A stretch of DNA of 64,000 nt from contig OY987268.1 of assembly GCA_963920665.1 (NCBI GenBank), positions 11,906,501 through 11,970,500 on the forward strand. Direction: 5' to 3'. Origin of the DNA: Straminergon stramineum (lineage: Eukaryota; Streptophyta; Bryopsida; Hypnales; Calliergonaceae). Below the pieces are notes generated by a model. The model ran no database searches. It was given only the letters and a program-made list of their open reading frames with translations, and had not been told where the DNA came from. The translations under genes and the position numbers were made by a program. Below, piece by piece: positions 24,400-35,714 of the stretch (within the stretch, counting starts at the first letter, position 1; each line of letters starts with the position of its first letter).

Positions 24400-26860
24400 T
24401 AGTGATCCCAAATCTATTACTAAAGCCCACCAAAGCTCTAATGCTATTCTCTAGAAACTAGCTATGGATAAAGAATACTAATTTTTGAAAAATAACAAGA
24501 CTTGGATCCTTGTTGACCTTCCTCCAAATATATCCTTAATTAGTACCAAATGGATTTTTTAGTGAAAGTTCAACTTTAATGGTCCTTATCACATTATAAT
24601 ACCAAATTTGTAGCCAAAGGCTTCTTGCATGCCAAAGGCATTGATTGTTTTGACACCTACTTATTAGTCATTAAAGTAATCTTTTTATAAGTACCTTTAG
24701 CTTTAACTACAATTTATGACTATCACATTCATCAAATGGATGCTAAAACCGTTGTCATGATGTAGGCCGTCTACTACTTGAAATAATCATCTTTGATAGT
24801 TAGATAGGAATGTTTAGTTTTGGTAGTTGTTTAGTATTAGGAGAATGGTTGTTTGTTTACCTTATTAGTTGCTAGTTGATAACCAGTTGGTTAGTAGTTG
24901 ATACTAATGTTAGTGGGGTTAGAGTTAGCCGTCTTAGGCTGTGGTGGCTACTTAGAGGCAAGGGTTTGTCCCTTGTCTCTCTCTTGTGTTTTTGGTGGTT
25001 GGGAGGTGTGGGAGGAACTTAGAGGTGCAAACTATGTATTGTTGTTGGATTTTATATTTTAAGAAGCCTTTAGTGGAGGGTTTTGTGTTGTGTTTTGCCA
25101 AAGAGTTGAATCAAGGTGAACTTTTGGATTTGAGTTTTTGAAAGGTTGATCTACTATGATACCAAGTTTGAGATCTACATCTATCATAGAGAAGGAGATA
25201 TGAGGCTACAAAGTGGAGGTATTTAAAATCTAAGGCAGCCAAGGAGGGTGTATGGAGGTTCTTGCAACTTATTGAATATTTGTGTTATGCCTATGAAACT
25301 TAGAGGGTAATTTTATTCACTTATTCTCTACCTTGTGTCAAAATCTTGAATTCTATAGACTTAGGATCTATGAGAAATATACAAAAATACAACTAGGTAT
25401 AGAAAATCGTAACTAAGTAAGTCAAAGTGGGAAAATGTCCACCAAAGTTGGACAATATCTTGAATTAGGGTGAAAACTGGTATATGAGGAGTTGATAGGT
25501 TTATCTCCTATATAACAAAATTTCAAAATATTGAAGAGATTGTATAAAAGATACATTAGGTCAAAGTCAACTATGCTAGATTAGGCTATTTCAAGAAGGG
25601 TAGAAAGTCAGTAGTAAAAAAATGTCCACCAAAGTTGGAAATTATCTTACATTGGTATGAAAAGTTTTATGAGACTATTTGGATAGTTGATCTACAATTT
25701 GGAAAAATTCAAGGTGCTTGGAGATATTGTCCATTAGTTATGCTAAATCAAAGTTAGGGATGGTAGATTCTAGGGCATAGTTGAAATTGTAGGATAGGGT
25801 TTTAGGAAAAAGGGAGTTTTGAAGGTAAAATTATTATTCTTTAGGGTATTTTAGATTAAATAAAAAAAACTTCTACAGCAAAGATCCGGTGCAATTTCAA
25901 ATCTAATAGCAAATCCTTGTGACACTGCCTTCTTAAATGGGATTCTTTGTGAAGAAATTCACATTTTACCACCTGAAGGTTATATCCAACTAAGAATGCT
26001 AAATGTGTAGACTATCAAAATGTCTTCATATCCACATATTTTGTATGAGTTATTTGATGGATTTTTTCATTAAGTTACAATTTTTCATATTGTGATGTTG
26101 AGACTAATGTTTATGTTAAACATGATGACAACTCTCTCAATATTGGGTCTCTACATCAATGATCTCATTATAATATCAAACAACTCGAAGTATTTATTTG
26201 CTAAAACAATTATTCACTGAGGGCTTTTCTATGACAAACAACAATGAGATTGTGTACATTTGGGGCATTTAAATTAGATGTGATTGATCTCATTAAACAT
26301 TAACAATATCTCAAGATATGTACATTATTGATTTTTTGACTAAAGTCAACATGGCAAGTATAAATTCAATTGTTTCTTCTTTGGAATTTGGAATCTTTAT
26401 ATTATTCAAAACATCAAATTAATGATTGAGTTTACTTTTGACAAACAACTTATGCAAAAAAACATCCTATAAGCAAGCTATCATATACCTCTAGCATCTT
26501 GTCACTTATACACAATAGGATTTAGTTTTTTTTGTTAATCCATTAACTCAGTTTGTGGCCAAGACAACACCTATCCATTTGCTTGGAGTCAAGCACATCT
26601 TATGTTGTTTATAAGGAGCATATTTGTAAAGACTAACCTTTTTTGTTTTAGTACTAAGGACCTTTTTACTTGTCATCAACTATATAGTTGGAGTGATGTT
26701 GGTTGGGCAGGCGACCCAAGTACTTGTTGATACATCTCTAGTTACATCTTTTAATTAGACTTTTATTTTATTTTGTCTTAGCAGAGTTGGAAACAGTCAA
26801 TTGTAGCTTCTCTTTTTGAAACTTAAAGATTGACTTCTAGTATCAACTTCAATTGAAGAT
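24400..26860 (+). pseudogene. Ty1/copia retrotransposon pol remnant (RT and RNase H)
   Basis: Plus-strand frames with many stops match copia pol in order. TWILVDLPPNISLISTKWIF and KFVAKGFLHAKGIDCFDTY (about 24500-24660) are the start of reverse transcriptase. IHQMDAKT (about 24730) is separated from its continuation TAFLNGILCEEIHILPPEGY (about 25922-25980) by about 1.15 kb of foreign DNA. Near 26570-26640 the frame resembles the RNase H lead-in, and GWAGDPST (about 26702-26727) matches the DWAGD motif. The YVDD region is not intact. It is an old dead copy; LTRs were not recognised. Confidence 0.72.
24765..25905. mobile_element. Unclassified insertion inside the copia pol remnant
   Basis: The copia frame is broken after MDAKT and resumes with AFLNG, so roughly 24765-25905 is inserted material. 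The inserted DNA is T/G-rich with no recognisable coding region. It contains two related segments around ATGTCCACCAAAGTTGGA (near 25434 and 25621), suggesting internal duplication. End sequences and target duplication are unclear. Confidence 0.5.
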
Positions 26861-28420
26861 TCAATTATTTAGTTAAAGGAATATTAGTCCTAATTAGATT
26901 AATAGTATCTACAATTACAATGTTGTTTTAGGCCTAGAATCATACACATTGGGAAACTCAAGAGACACCACTTTTGACTTTATATTCTCCAATTTTTTGT
27001 AAATATTTATTTGATATGATATTTCATCTTCTTGAAGTATTGTGTAATATACATTACTTTGGATTTACAAAGACAAGGCAAAATTAGAGATTGCATCAAA
27101 ACTTATGTTGGCAAGAAGACACAATCCTTCACCTTGCTTCCTACTTTTATAAGTAGTTGAAGACCTTAGAAGAACTTTTGGAAGTCTATAGAAGTTTTCA
27201 AAAGACTACCTATAGTAACTTCTAGAGTACTATGGAAGGTTCTACAAGGTACTAGACCACTATTTGGAAGGTTCTTGAATGTTTGTGACAGTTGTGGCCA
27301 AAGTACATAGAGCTTAGTGATTAGAAGAGAAGAATGGGTGTGTCCAAAGTCACTTTACATTAGTCCTCATAAATAAAGAGTAACCAACTTAAGGCTCAAT
27401 ATGGATGATGAAATGGCATGAAATCATATATGTTCTAAGTTGGATAAGGTTTAAGGTAGACCAACCCATTTCTACTAGCTTCCTATTTCCGGCATCCTAC
27501 TTTTGGCCCCATCTACACTATAGGATTTATTTATATCCATTTGTTTTTTTGACAATTTCAATGCAATAATTCCAACTTGGATAATGTGTCAATTCTTGAT
27601 TGGTGGGTACTCAATTGCTATTGTAATAGGTATATGGAATGACGGTTATAGCTTGTTTTAGGATGTTTATAACTCTAGTCTACAAACGGTTTTGTAATTT
27701 CAGGCAAACCACTTTAGAAATCCATAGAAATTACAATTTTTATCAAAAAATAATAATTCCAGGTGGCTTTGATTTGTGAAACATGCACATGCCTTTGAAA
27801 ATTATGTGCCACTCTTAGTCCCAATACACTCAAATTTTGAATTAGGTTGGTAATAGGTTGGTCTATATTAATGGTCATTCGAATTTTGGAGTGAGTAAGC
27901 CTCAAGTTCTAGATTCTCTCTCTAGAATAAGCCATTATGTGAAAGTTAATTGGTTCATTTTTGTTAGTATTTGATATTTTTTACTATAATTTTCTTGATG
28001 TGAATTTCCTTTTAATGTTAAATTGTTGTTATACTATAGAAAATGAAATATTATTATAGTAATTGTAGTTTTACTATAAATTATATTGAGATAATAAAGG
28101 AATTTTCTCTTGTAACACTTTATTTTTCTTTTGCTACTCCCATTGTAAAAATATACTAAAATAATGGCATGGTCATTTATATATTATTTTTCACTTTATA
28201 CTATTGACTATTGCACATGCTTTTAAAATTAATTTTATGTACTTTTTGGTTACAAGTTCCTTCTTCTATTTTTTGGCTTCCTTGTTTTTGAAATTTATTA
28301 GGAATTGAGAAGAAAAAGAGAGGGAGTTTAGAGAAAGAAAAGGGAGAGAAGATTAGTGAAAGACAAGAATAATTATAAGTTTTTTTTCTTAGAATTTCAT
28401 TTTTTAAATTAGGCTTTAAA
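26861..28420. other. Intergenic, nothing recognised
   Basis: AT-rich DNA with stops in all frames. No repeat ends, RNA gene or coding homology were recognised. Confidence 0.5.
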
Positions 28421-28616
28421 CACTATAACAAAACATGGTAAAAAAACCGCACTCAAACCTTTCCAATGTTATATTACACGCTCCAAAATTCTAAAGATTG
28501 CAATCAAAAACTGCAAAAGAAACTAAAGGCCCACTATGCACACATGCACAAAAATGTGGTCAAAAGAACTACACTTGATTTTGAGAGTGTTTTATTTACC
28601 ATGTTTTGTTATAGTG
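28421..28616. mobile_element. CACTA-type MITE, copy 2, with 3-bp TSD
   Basis: It starts CACTATAACAAAACATGG and ends CCATGTTTTGTTATAGTG, and is flanked by AAA on both sides (28418-28420 and 28617-28619), as expected for a CACTA element. It is a shorter relative of the copy at 2544-2865. Confidence 0.8.
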
Positions 28617-29061
28617 AAAACAAAGATTTAGGATCCCTTTATACTATCAGAGGTGACCATTGCATGACAATGTAGGCTCTTGGTCATAACTCTAACTTGA
28701 GTAAGAGCCAAGACTGGAAAAATTATTATGACAAGTCCCAAGACACTTGTGTAAAGAGGCCCTAAGGACACATAGAAGCTTTTCTAAGGTATCCCGTGTG
28801 CTACTCAAGTTAATTCAATTAATGCCAATACCATAAAAATAATAGTAACTCACACTAATTTCAAAAGTATGGAAATTTGTGAGGTATACTTATATGAAAC
28901 TTCACATTAATTTTAATAAAACAACTACAATGTTGTCTACATTGTTTCATACTATTTCAAATAGTGTAATTGTCACATGATAGTCATCGATCTTTCAAAC
29001 AATGTTCACACCAAATTCATCCAAAAAACATTCAAGTTAGTGTGAGAGGATTTCATATTAT

Positions 29062-30337
29062 TTAACCTTTAAAGATTTTGACTATATTTTCACCCAAAAT
29101 GCTCCAAAACTGCCATTTCTAGTACAAGTACCAAATTTTAGATAAAAAATATTTTTGGATACATATAACCATAGGATTTTGTAGTATGCTAGTTTGAAAA
29201 GGTGTGGAAAAAAATTCAGAAATTTTCACCATGTAGATTGTAAGATATTAGAAATTGAATTGACAAAAGGCCGAATAATTGAGCAATTGCACTTCAAAAG
29301 TCACATTTGTATGAAAAAATGTCCAGAATGGTGGTGTTTCTTTGGATTCCTTTTTTAAAGCAAGTTGGCTACATGCTTGAAAAAATTCTGATCATTTGAA
29401 ATTGTACAACATATACTTAGGAAAAAAACAATACCTTAAAGTAGAAAGTAGAGAATGATTCAAAATACTAAATTTTTAAGAATTTTGTTATGGAATTGAA
29501 AAATGCCAATCCTAGTTGTTATAATGCTGTAGTAAATAATAGATCTACATTCTATGATTTTATTTATTTATTTAAGTATTGAAAATTGAGTTAAATAAAG
29601 GACTTCCAAGTTTGTTTTAGAGTAGAGAATTCATAATTGCCTACAAACTAAAACTCCTCATAACTTTCATTTCATTAATCAAAATGGAATTATTCCAATA
29701 TTTCTATTTATATCATTAGAGGAGAATTGAGGGCTTTAAGAGCCCGTTTCAGGGTTGTTCCCTACATTGTTCCCTATGTTGCTAGAAATTGGGAACCAAC
29801 CCATAATAGGCTGAATTTCCAAATTTTTGGGAAAAAAATGAAAATTTTTTTTCCCAAAATTTCTAAAAAGTACTAATAAACCTTTAAAATAATTTTTAAA
29901 AATTAATTTAAATTAATTTAAAAATTAAAAATAATATTATTTTCTGACGTGGCAATGTCTGTGCCATGTCATATTCCTGGTAGCAAGTTCCCACACCTTG
30001 GGAATTCAAAAGAACTCACGGCCTCTTCATGCCCTCAAATCTCTTTTAATGATAACCTAATAAAACAATTTCAAATTTTTGTTTCTTAAGAAAATGATTT
30101 CTTAAGAATATTTTTGTTTGGCCTAAATTGCCTACCGAACAATGAAAATTGCATACCATGCAATAACTTTTTAACTATACAATAAAAAATTATGAAAATT
30201 GTTAGGCCTTAAATCTACTCCTTGAGCACATATTGTGTGAAAATTTCAGTGAAAAGAAAGAAAAACTCCATTTGTAGTGAGCTATCCCAAATTGCTATGT
30301 TGCCAAAAAAAACATTGTTAGGTCCTTTAGGGGTTAA
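29062..30337. mobile_element. TTAA-flanked element, family A copy 1 (contains a nested MITE)
   Basis: The left end is TTAACCTTTAAAGATTTTGA and the right end is GGTCCTTTAGGGGTTAA. It aligns along its length with the copy at 44558-45511: both begin with a CACTCCAAAACTGTCATCTC-like segment and share AAATGCCAATCC in mid-element and a GCCAAAAAACA(C/T)TGTT(T)GGTCC end. The extra length here is the nested MITE at 29714-30051. Non-coding. Confidence 0.75.
29714..30051. mobile_element. MITE with CATTA ends, copy 2, nested in a TTAA element
   Basis: It begins CATTAGAGGAGAATTGAGGG and ends GCCCTCAAATCTCTTTTAATG, a roughly 21-bp inverted repeat. The related element at 44558-45511 lacks this segment at the matching point (about 45225), giving an empty site. 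It is the same family as 3721-4044. Confidence 0.78.
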
Positions 30338-31581
30338 ATTCTTGTACTAATTGAATTAACTTAAATACTATATAGATAACAAGCAAGACAAAAGACTCTT
30401 TGATCTCACTAACACAAATCATGGAGCATTCTACAATGTTTTGTTTTTTCTCTTATCTTATACTAGTAATCAATCCAATCTTTTCTACCTCCTTCAATTC
30501 AATTTTATGAATTTAAAAACTTTTACCTTCTTGATACTCTAAGTCTCTAATACAATTATATGGTATAGATTTTCAAAAGCTTCTCTACAAATATTCTATA
30601 AATTAAAATGTACAAACATGTTTCACTTCAAAAATATATTTTTCCGAAAATATGGCCTTTCAAAAATGTCACCTTCAAAAAATAATTAAGATATATGTTT
30701 TTGTAAATTGTCATTACTAGAATGTAACATTCTAAACCTTAGTGAAATCAAAAATCTCGAGAAAATCATTTATATTCAATACTTAATCAAATTTCAAGTG
30801 GCTTTTTAATTTTTAGATTCAAACTTTATTGATAAATATTTATTAATTCAATGAATAGCTTCAATTGTTTAGATGTAATCTATAGGTCCTAGTTTACAAC
30901 TTTTGTTCAAAAGACATCATTTTAAAATTATTCCTCTATAAAGCGTTTCATATCTCATCCTCCATATTTTTGAAATTTTGACAATCTTCTCCTTTATAAT
31001 GATTGCTATCTCATTAAAAGGTCACATTGATTCAAGAAGGGGTATCATTGTAGAAATTTTTGGAAAGCCCTTTAAAAGGGGTGCACCTTTTCAAAGTAAG
31101 GTATCATTCTCCTTAAATTTACAATTGTCAAGAAATTTGACATTATTCAATAAATGAATTTGAAAGTTCCTCCAAATTCATGCACTTCTTCCAAAGCCTT
31201 TTCCATCTTAGGTTCAAAGAATGATGTATATACAATCAATTTTGAAGAATTTGATATAAAAATTATTTATTAAAATAAACATGAATCTTATATCATGTCT
31301 TTTCAACTCATTTTTTTCCCAACAACTTAGAGAATCAACAAATATAAGAGAACAAAAGAACAAATATGCTATATTGAAATAGGAATATATCCATTTATAC
31401 TACTATTTGATATTGGTATTCCTTTATGATATCAAATTCTCAGGATCAAACAATGCATTTGTATACTTTCATTGACATGATTTTTTTCAAACAATTTATA
31501 AACAATAAATCATTAATAATTGTATAAATACACTAAAAGTAAATTATTCATTAGTTAATTGAGACATAGTTTAACTCCACT
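30338..31581. other. Intergenic, nothing recognised
   Basis: AT-rich, with no coding signal and no repeat boundaries that I could support. Confidence 0.5.
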
Positions 31582-32158
31582 TTAACTCCTAAACATCTAG
31601 ATTCAACTCCAAAATTAATGATTTTAGAAAAAGCATTGTAAAGTGCTATTTGGAAGTATATTTTGGAATTGATATATAACTGAAAGTTGTAGATTTTGAT
31701 TTGTAGATTCCATCTGTAAGGTTAGATTCACCAATGCAATCACCAATCTTTTTTTTTTAATTTTGAGAGAGAAATTCCAAAATTCCTTCAAAATTTGATT
31801 ACAAGCAAAATATTATCATTTTTTGAATAAAATTTGTTGAAATGGATTTGAAATGAGGTTCTCTTCACATGGTGATTTTTTGAAATTTTTATATTATTCA
31901 AATCTATGACCTTATTTTGGCAAATCCAATTTTGAACTAAAGTCAATGCAATTTGACCACTTGACATACTTGCACATTGGTAATTTTAGAAAAATATGTA
32001 CTCTAGTTACACCAAATCCAACCCTTAGATAGGACGACAACTTGCTAACATATCTCTACAAATTAGAATAACTTTCATCCAAATAGTTAGGAGGATGAAA
32101 CTCAAGTTTCAATATGTTCATCGTCCAAAAAACAGACAACAAGGTGCTTAGGGGTTAA
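31582..32158 (+). mobile_element. TTAA-flanked element, family B copy 1 (577 bp)
   Basis: The left end is TTAACTCCTAAACATCTAGA and the right end is GGTGCTTAGGGGTTAA. Its reverse complement aligns end to end with 46286-46861 (576 bp), including TTTTGGAATTGATATATAAC and GGGTTAAAC-side segments. Two copies of nearly identical length at unlinked sites with TTAA at both ends define the family boundaries well. Non-coding. Confidence 0.82.
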
Positions 32159-32228
32159 ACACTCTAAATTAATCAAGAAATAATTATATTTTTTCATTTC
32201 AAAGAATATTCTTTTTTGATTCTACCAA

Positions 32229-32417
32229 TATCTATTTTAATAATTTCATTGGATGCAAGCTAATGCAATACCAACCTAAGAACTATAGTGCACCCCTTTC
32301 ATCCACCACAAGAAAAATTGTCATCTATTTTAATAATTTAAAAGGAAGTAGACTAATTCGAAACCAACCTAAGAACTATAATGCACTCCCTTCCATCTAC
32401 AACAAGAAAAATTGTTA
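32229..32417 (+). repeat. Two-unit tandem duplication, about 94 bp each
   Basis: Each unit runs from TCTATTTTAATAATTT through CCAACCTAAGAACTATA to ACAAGAAAAATTGT. The units have diverged mainly in the middle (ATTGGATGCAAGC in the first, AAAAGGAAGTAGAC in the second). Confidence 0.75.
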
Positions 32418-32901
32418 TATTCTTTTCATACAACCCACTAATACCCAAACACTCATCCAAGTTTGGAATACCTGATTACGAAATACTTTGATACAATGGG
32501 TATTCAAACCTTGTGAATTTGAAATGTTGTGAAGTGCCTTAGAAAGTCTCAATGTAATTAAGTCTAATAGCATGGCCCCATAATTTTCAGTGTACATACC
32601 TTGTGCAGGTATTGCCATCTCCGAGTAGCAATATACAATAGAGCGTATGCTCAAGTGAACAAGATTCATAATGTACACATCCTTTCAAAGATGTTCAAGA
32701 ACAGTGTTCTTGAGATACCCATCCAATTTCCACGAGTTAAATGACCTGTGTTACCCTCTCAATCTTGAACTGAAGAGCACTCTTCTTTTCCACAGAAAAC
32801 TTGTTAAGAGATTCATCTAGTTTCTTGAATAACAGGGTAATACCTTTTCTAGAGGAAATAAAAGATCATGGTCAGTCAGCACATAACATCACATGCTCTT
32901 T

Positions 32902-35022
32902 CTATGATCTCAGCACATCCATATCATCGTCGTCCTCTTGCCCATGATCAGTGACTTGCTTGATTCGCTTGCCTTCTCTTGGTCCCGTTCGACCACGCTT
33001 CTGCTTTCCACTGCAGAAAACCACATAATCATATGAAAATAAAAATTACTGATCTGAAGGTAACTTTGAGTAAAGCTCAGTTCAGAGACACAGAATACTC
33101 TCTGAGACAATGATGGAATGAAAGCACTAGTTTAGGGGAGCTGAAAGGAGATAGGACAATAAACTTAACAACAGACGTTGACCCATATCTCAATATCATA
33201 TGCTTACGTTCCATTTCCAAACAATCCGTTTGTCTTGCTACGGCCAAGTCCACTTCCTTCCAGCTTTCCTTCTATAAACACAGATAGCATAAAAACATTA
33301 CACATTAGAAAAAACAGATGTATCAACCTAGGAAGCTTTCCTTACTTCACAACAATTGCAATACACTGCACTTCCGGAAGGCCTAAACTCCAGCATACCT
33401 CCATCACGGCCTCCAGCAGCCTCCTCCACCTAAAACACAGAAAAAGCATCCTGCAATTAGGCCAATCACCAGAATCCTGTTGGCATACTGTTCTGCAAGG
33501 GTGGAATGTTCCAAAGCTCACGGTAGAAAGTTCTGGCGATCAGGTATAGTACACCTCTAAAAAATGCAATTGTTGTGCAACAACAGAAGAGAGTAACGCA
33601 AACAGATTCATGCCCGCTCATCATGAACTGCTGGTCACAAATCAATATACTAGCTGTAAAGAGATTGGGTGGATTAGCAAAACCAAGCATGTGTGAATAT
33701 GCACAGTCTACTCATAAATCAGTAACTGCTCTACTTCACACCTCAACAACTAACTAACGCCGATTAGTGCGGTGAGGGCCATAGATGAAAAACAATGACT
33801 ATATGAGGGACTGGGAAAATTCCCCTTGTGTGATTGACCCTGCCAGAAAACCAACGCCTTCGATGCAACATTCCATGAAGCATAGTGCACATCCTTAAAC
33901 TAGTCTAAATCTAAAATTAAACACTACTAAATTTAGTTTGAAACCTCTGCAAATTATAGCTAGGTTCATATTAGGAGAAATTAAGACTTATGTTTATACT
34001 CTCATTAATTGCCAAACCAAGCTTCCAAACTTAGCCAAAGATCCCTGCAGAGTTTTTCCACAAAATCTTAGTAAAATTATGGATTTCGTTCACAGAACTA
34101 ACATGAATAGTAGTTAGTTTTCAAGAGACTTACCACCGGTGAAGTCACTGACGACAGAGAAAAAAGGCGATCTTCAGGTTGAAATTTCCTCGGCCGCTTC
34201 GCGCTTACCAACATAACATGAAGAATGCATACGTTAGCTTCCACTATGATGTACTGGCATTGAATCAAGGATGCATGAAAGACTAAATTCGTGATTACAC
34301 CATGGGAGGATGACGAGAATGTGAAAAGCAATTCCATGTCAACTAAAAAAAATTCGTGTGTATACAGTACATGGAAACCAGAATTGCCTGAATTTGCAAT
34401 GCCTGGAAAGTCATGACTTAAGTAGCAGAAAAAATTCGTGTGAAAACACAGGGGTACTCACACATATAAACAATTAAGTCTCACAACTTCAACGAGGTAA
34501 AAGTATGTACATATAGAATTCATAAAATACACTTACTTGCCAGATCCTTTCATGGATGAGAGAAAGCCCTCGAAGCCTTTAAGCACATTCCCGCATTGGC
34601 TCGAATCATGGAGATATGTGGTCTCCAAATCGTACAACTATCATCCACAAGGTTTCTCAAGTCAGAATTGGATTGAATTGCTACTCATACAGCTTCGTTG
34701 GAAAAAAAGAAAGAAAAAAGAACATAAAATTACACTAAAAAGATCATCATCCATCGAATAATCACACCGAAAAAAAAAAAAAAAAAAGTTTGAAACGAAA
34801 GCGCCATTATCAAACCTAGAAAAAAGTTCTCAATTCAAACGAAGAATGAGAATCAGCAACATTCTAGAAAAATAGAAAATTACGACCACAACATACAGCA
34901 GTTACAAATTCATGCAACACCTGTTTCTCCACAGTCCGAAGCTCCTCCTGAAGCTGTTCTTTTCGAGCATTGAGCAGATTTAGGGTTTGGTGCGGATTGC
35001 TCGTCACGCGTTGCCCTGACAT
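32902..35022 (-). CDS. EAF6: EAF6-type subunit of the NuA4 histone acetyltransferase complex
   Basis: EAF6 is a small structural subunit of NuA4/MYST acetyltransferase complexes acting on nucleosomal histones in the nucleus. Six exons join in frame with GT-AG introns: 35022-34921, 34637-34537, 34203-34134, 33429-33399, 33271-33208, 33010-32902, giving 158 aa. The N-terminal half is the coiled-coil NuA4 domain (NLLNARKEQLQEELRTVEKQ, then YDLETTYLHDSSQCGNVLKG, residues about 15-58). The plant signature RPRKFQPEDRLFSLSSVTSP follows at about 71-90. The tail is basic then acidic (KRGRTGPREGKRI, then EDDDDMDVL). Length and motif order match the plant protein known from Arabidopsis. The start MSGQRVTSNP is the first ATG of the exon. 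The gene is divergent from the RBM42-like gene and looks intact. Exon 4 is only 31 nt, so its borders deserve a transcript check. Confidence 0.95.
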
Positions 35023-35714
35023 GATGCTGGACTCGATCGAAACCTCGTCTCACACTCTTCCCAATTGCAGATTGTGTAAACCCGTAATTCCCTTGAATCA
35101 TAAACAAATCGTGACGCAGAACGGAAAACAGAGACAGAACGATACCCTAAACACAATTTGCAAGCTTCGAAGGAGACGACGGGGGGGACGATCTCGAGTG
35201 CGACACCGGCCAGTGTGAAAGGGGAACATACCCAAAGGAACACAGTCGGGAGCAAAAGGAACATATTCGGGAACGCAGTGGGGAACTCAAAAGAAACACT
35301 GAGAACTTCCTATTGAGGCTTTTATTCGAAGGTTTTTTCGGGTTTGACTTTCCATTCAATTGAATTTCTATATTGGCTTTGGACCAAAGGGCAGGCTTTG
35401 AATTGATAGAAGCTACTTGTGAAGAAATTTTGAGTATGACTTTGCTTGAAAAACAAATTAGACCTTTAGGGACAAAGTCTTTTAGGGCATAAGTGTTCAA
35501 TTATTTATTTACATGTTGTTCTGAATGAGCTTGTAACTAATGAGAACATCATTCACTTAGATATTGGCACTTTCATAAAATTTCAAAAACTTGTTGTATT
35601 GTAAGAGGACGAGCATGATGGCAAAGTCACAAATTATTTTTGGAATTTTGACACTTGAATAAATGTGGAAATCATTATAGTTCTTGACATAGCATTAATA
35701 TCAGAGAAAATTTA
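35023..35714. promoter_or_regulatory. Shared upstream region of EAF6 and the RBM42-like gene
   Basis: Two divergent start codons lie 692 bp apart, so both 5' leaders and both promoters must fall in this interval unless further leader exons exist. The EAF6 side (about 35030-35280) is relatively GC-rich and contains GACGACGGGGGGGACGATC and CACCGGCCAGTG. The side facing the RBM42-like gene is AT-rich. No clear TATA box was identified for either gene. Confidence 0.5.

Noticed and set aside
31571..31581. An earlier TTAA at 31571 as left end of the family B element
   Set aside because: Alignment with the 46286-46861 copy places the end at 31582; the upstream TTAACTCCAC is a local duplication or chance.
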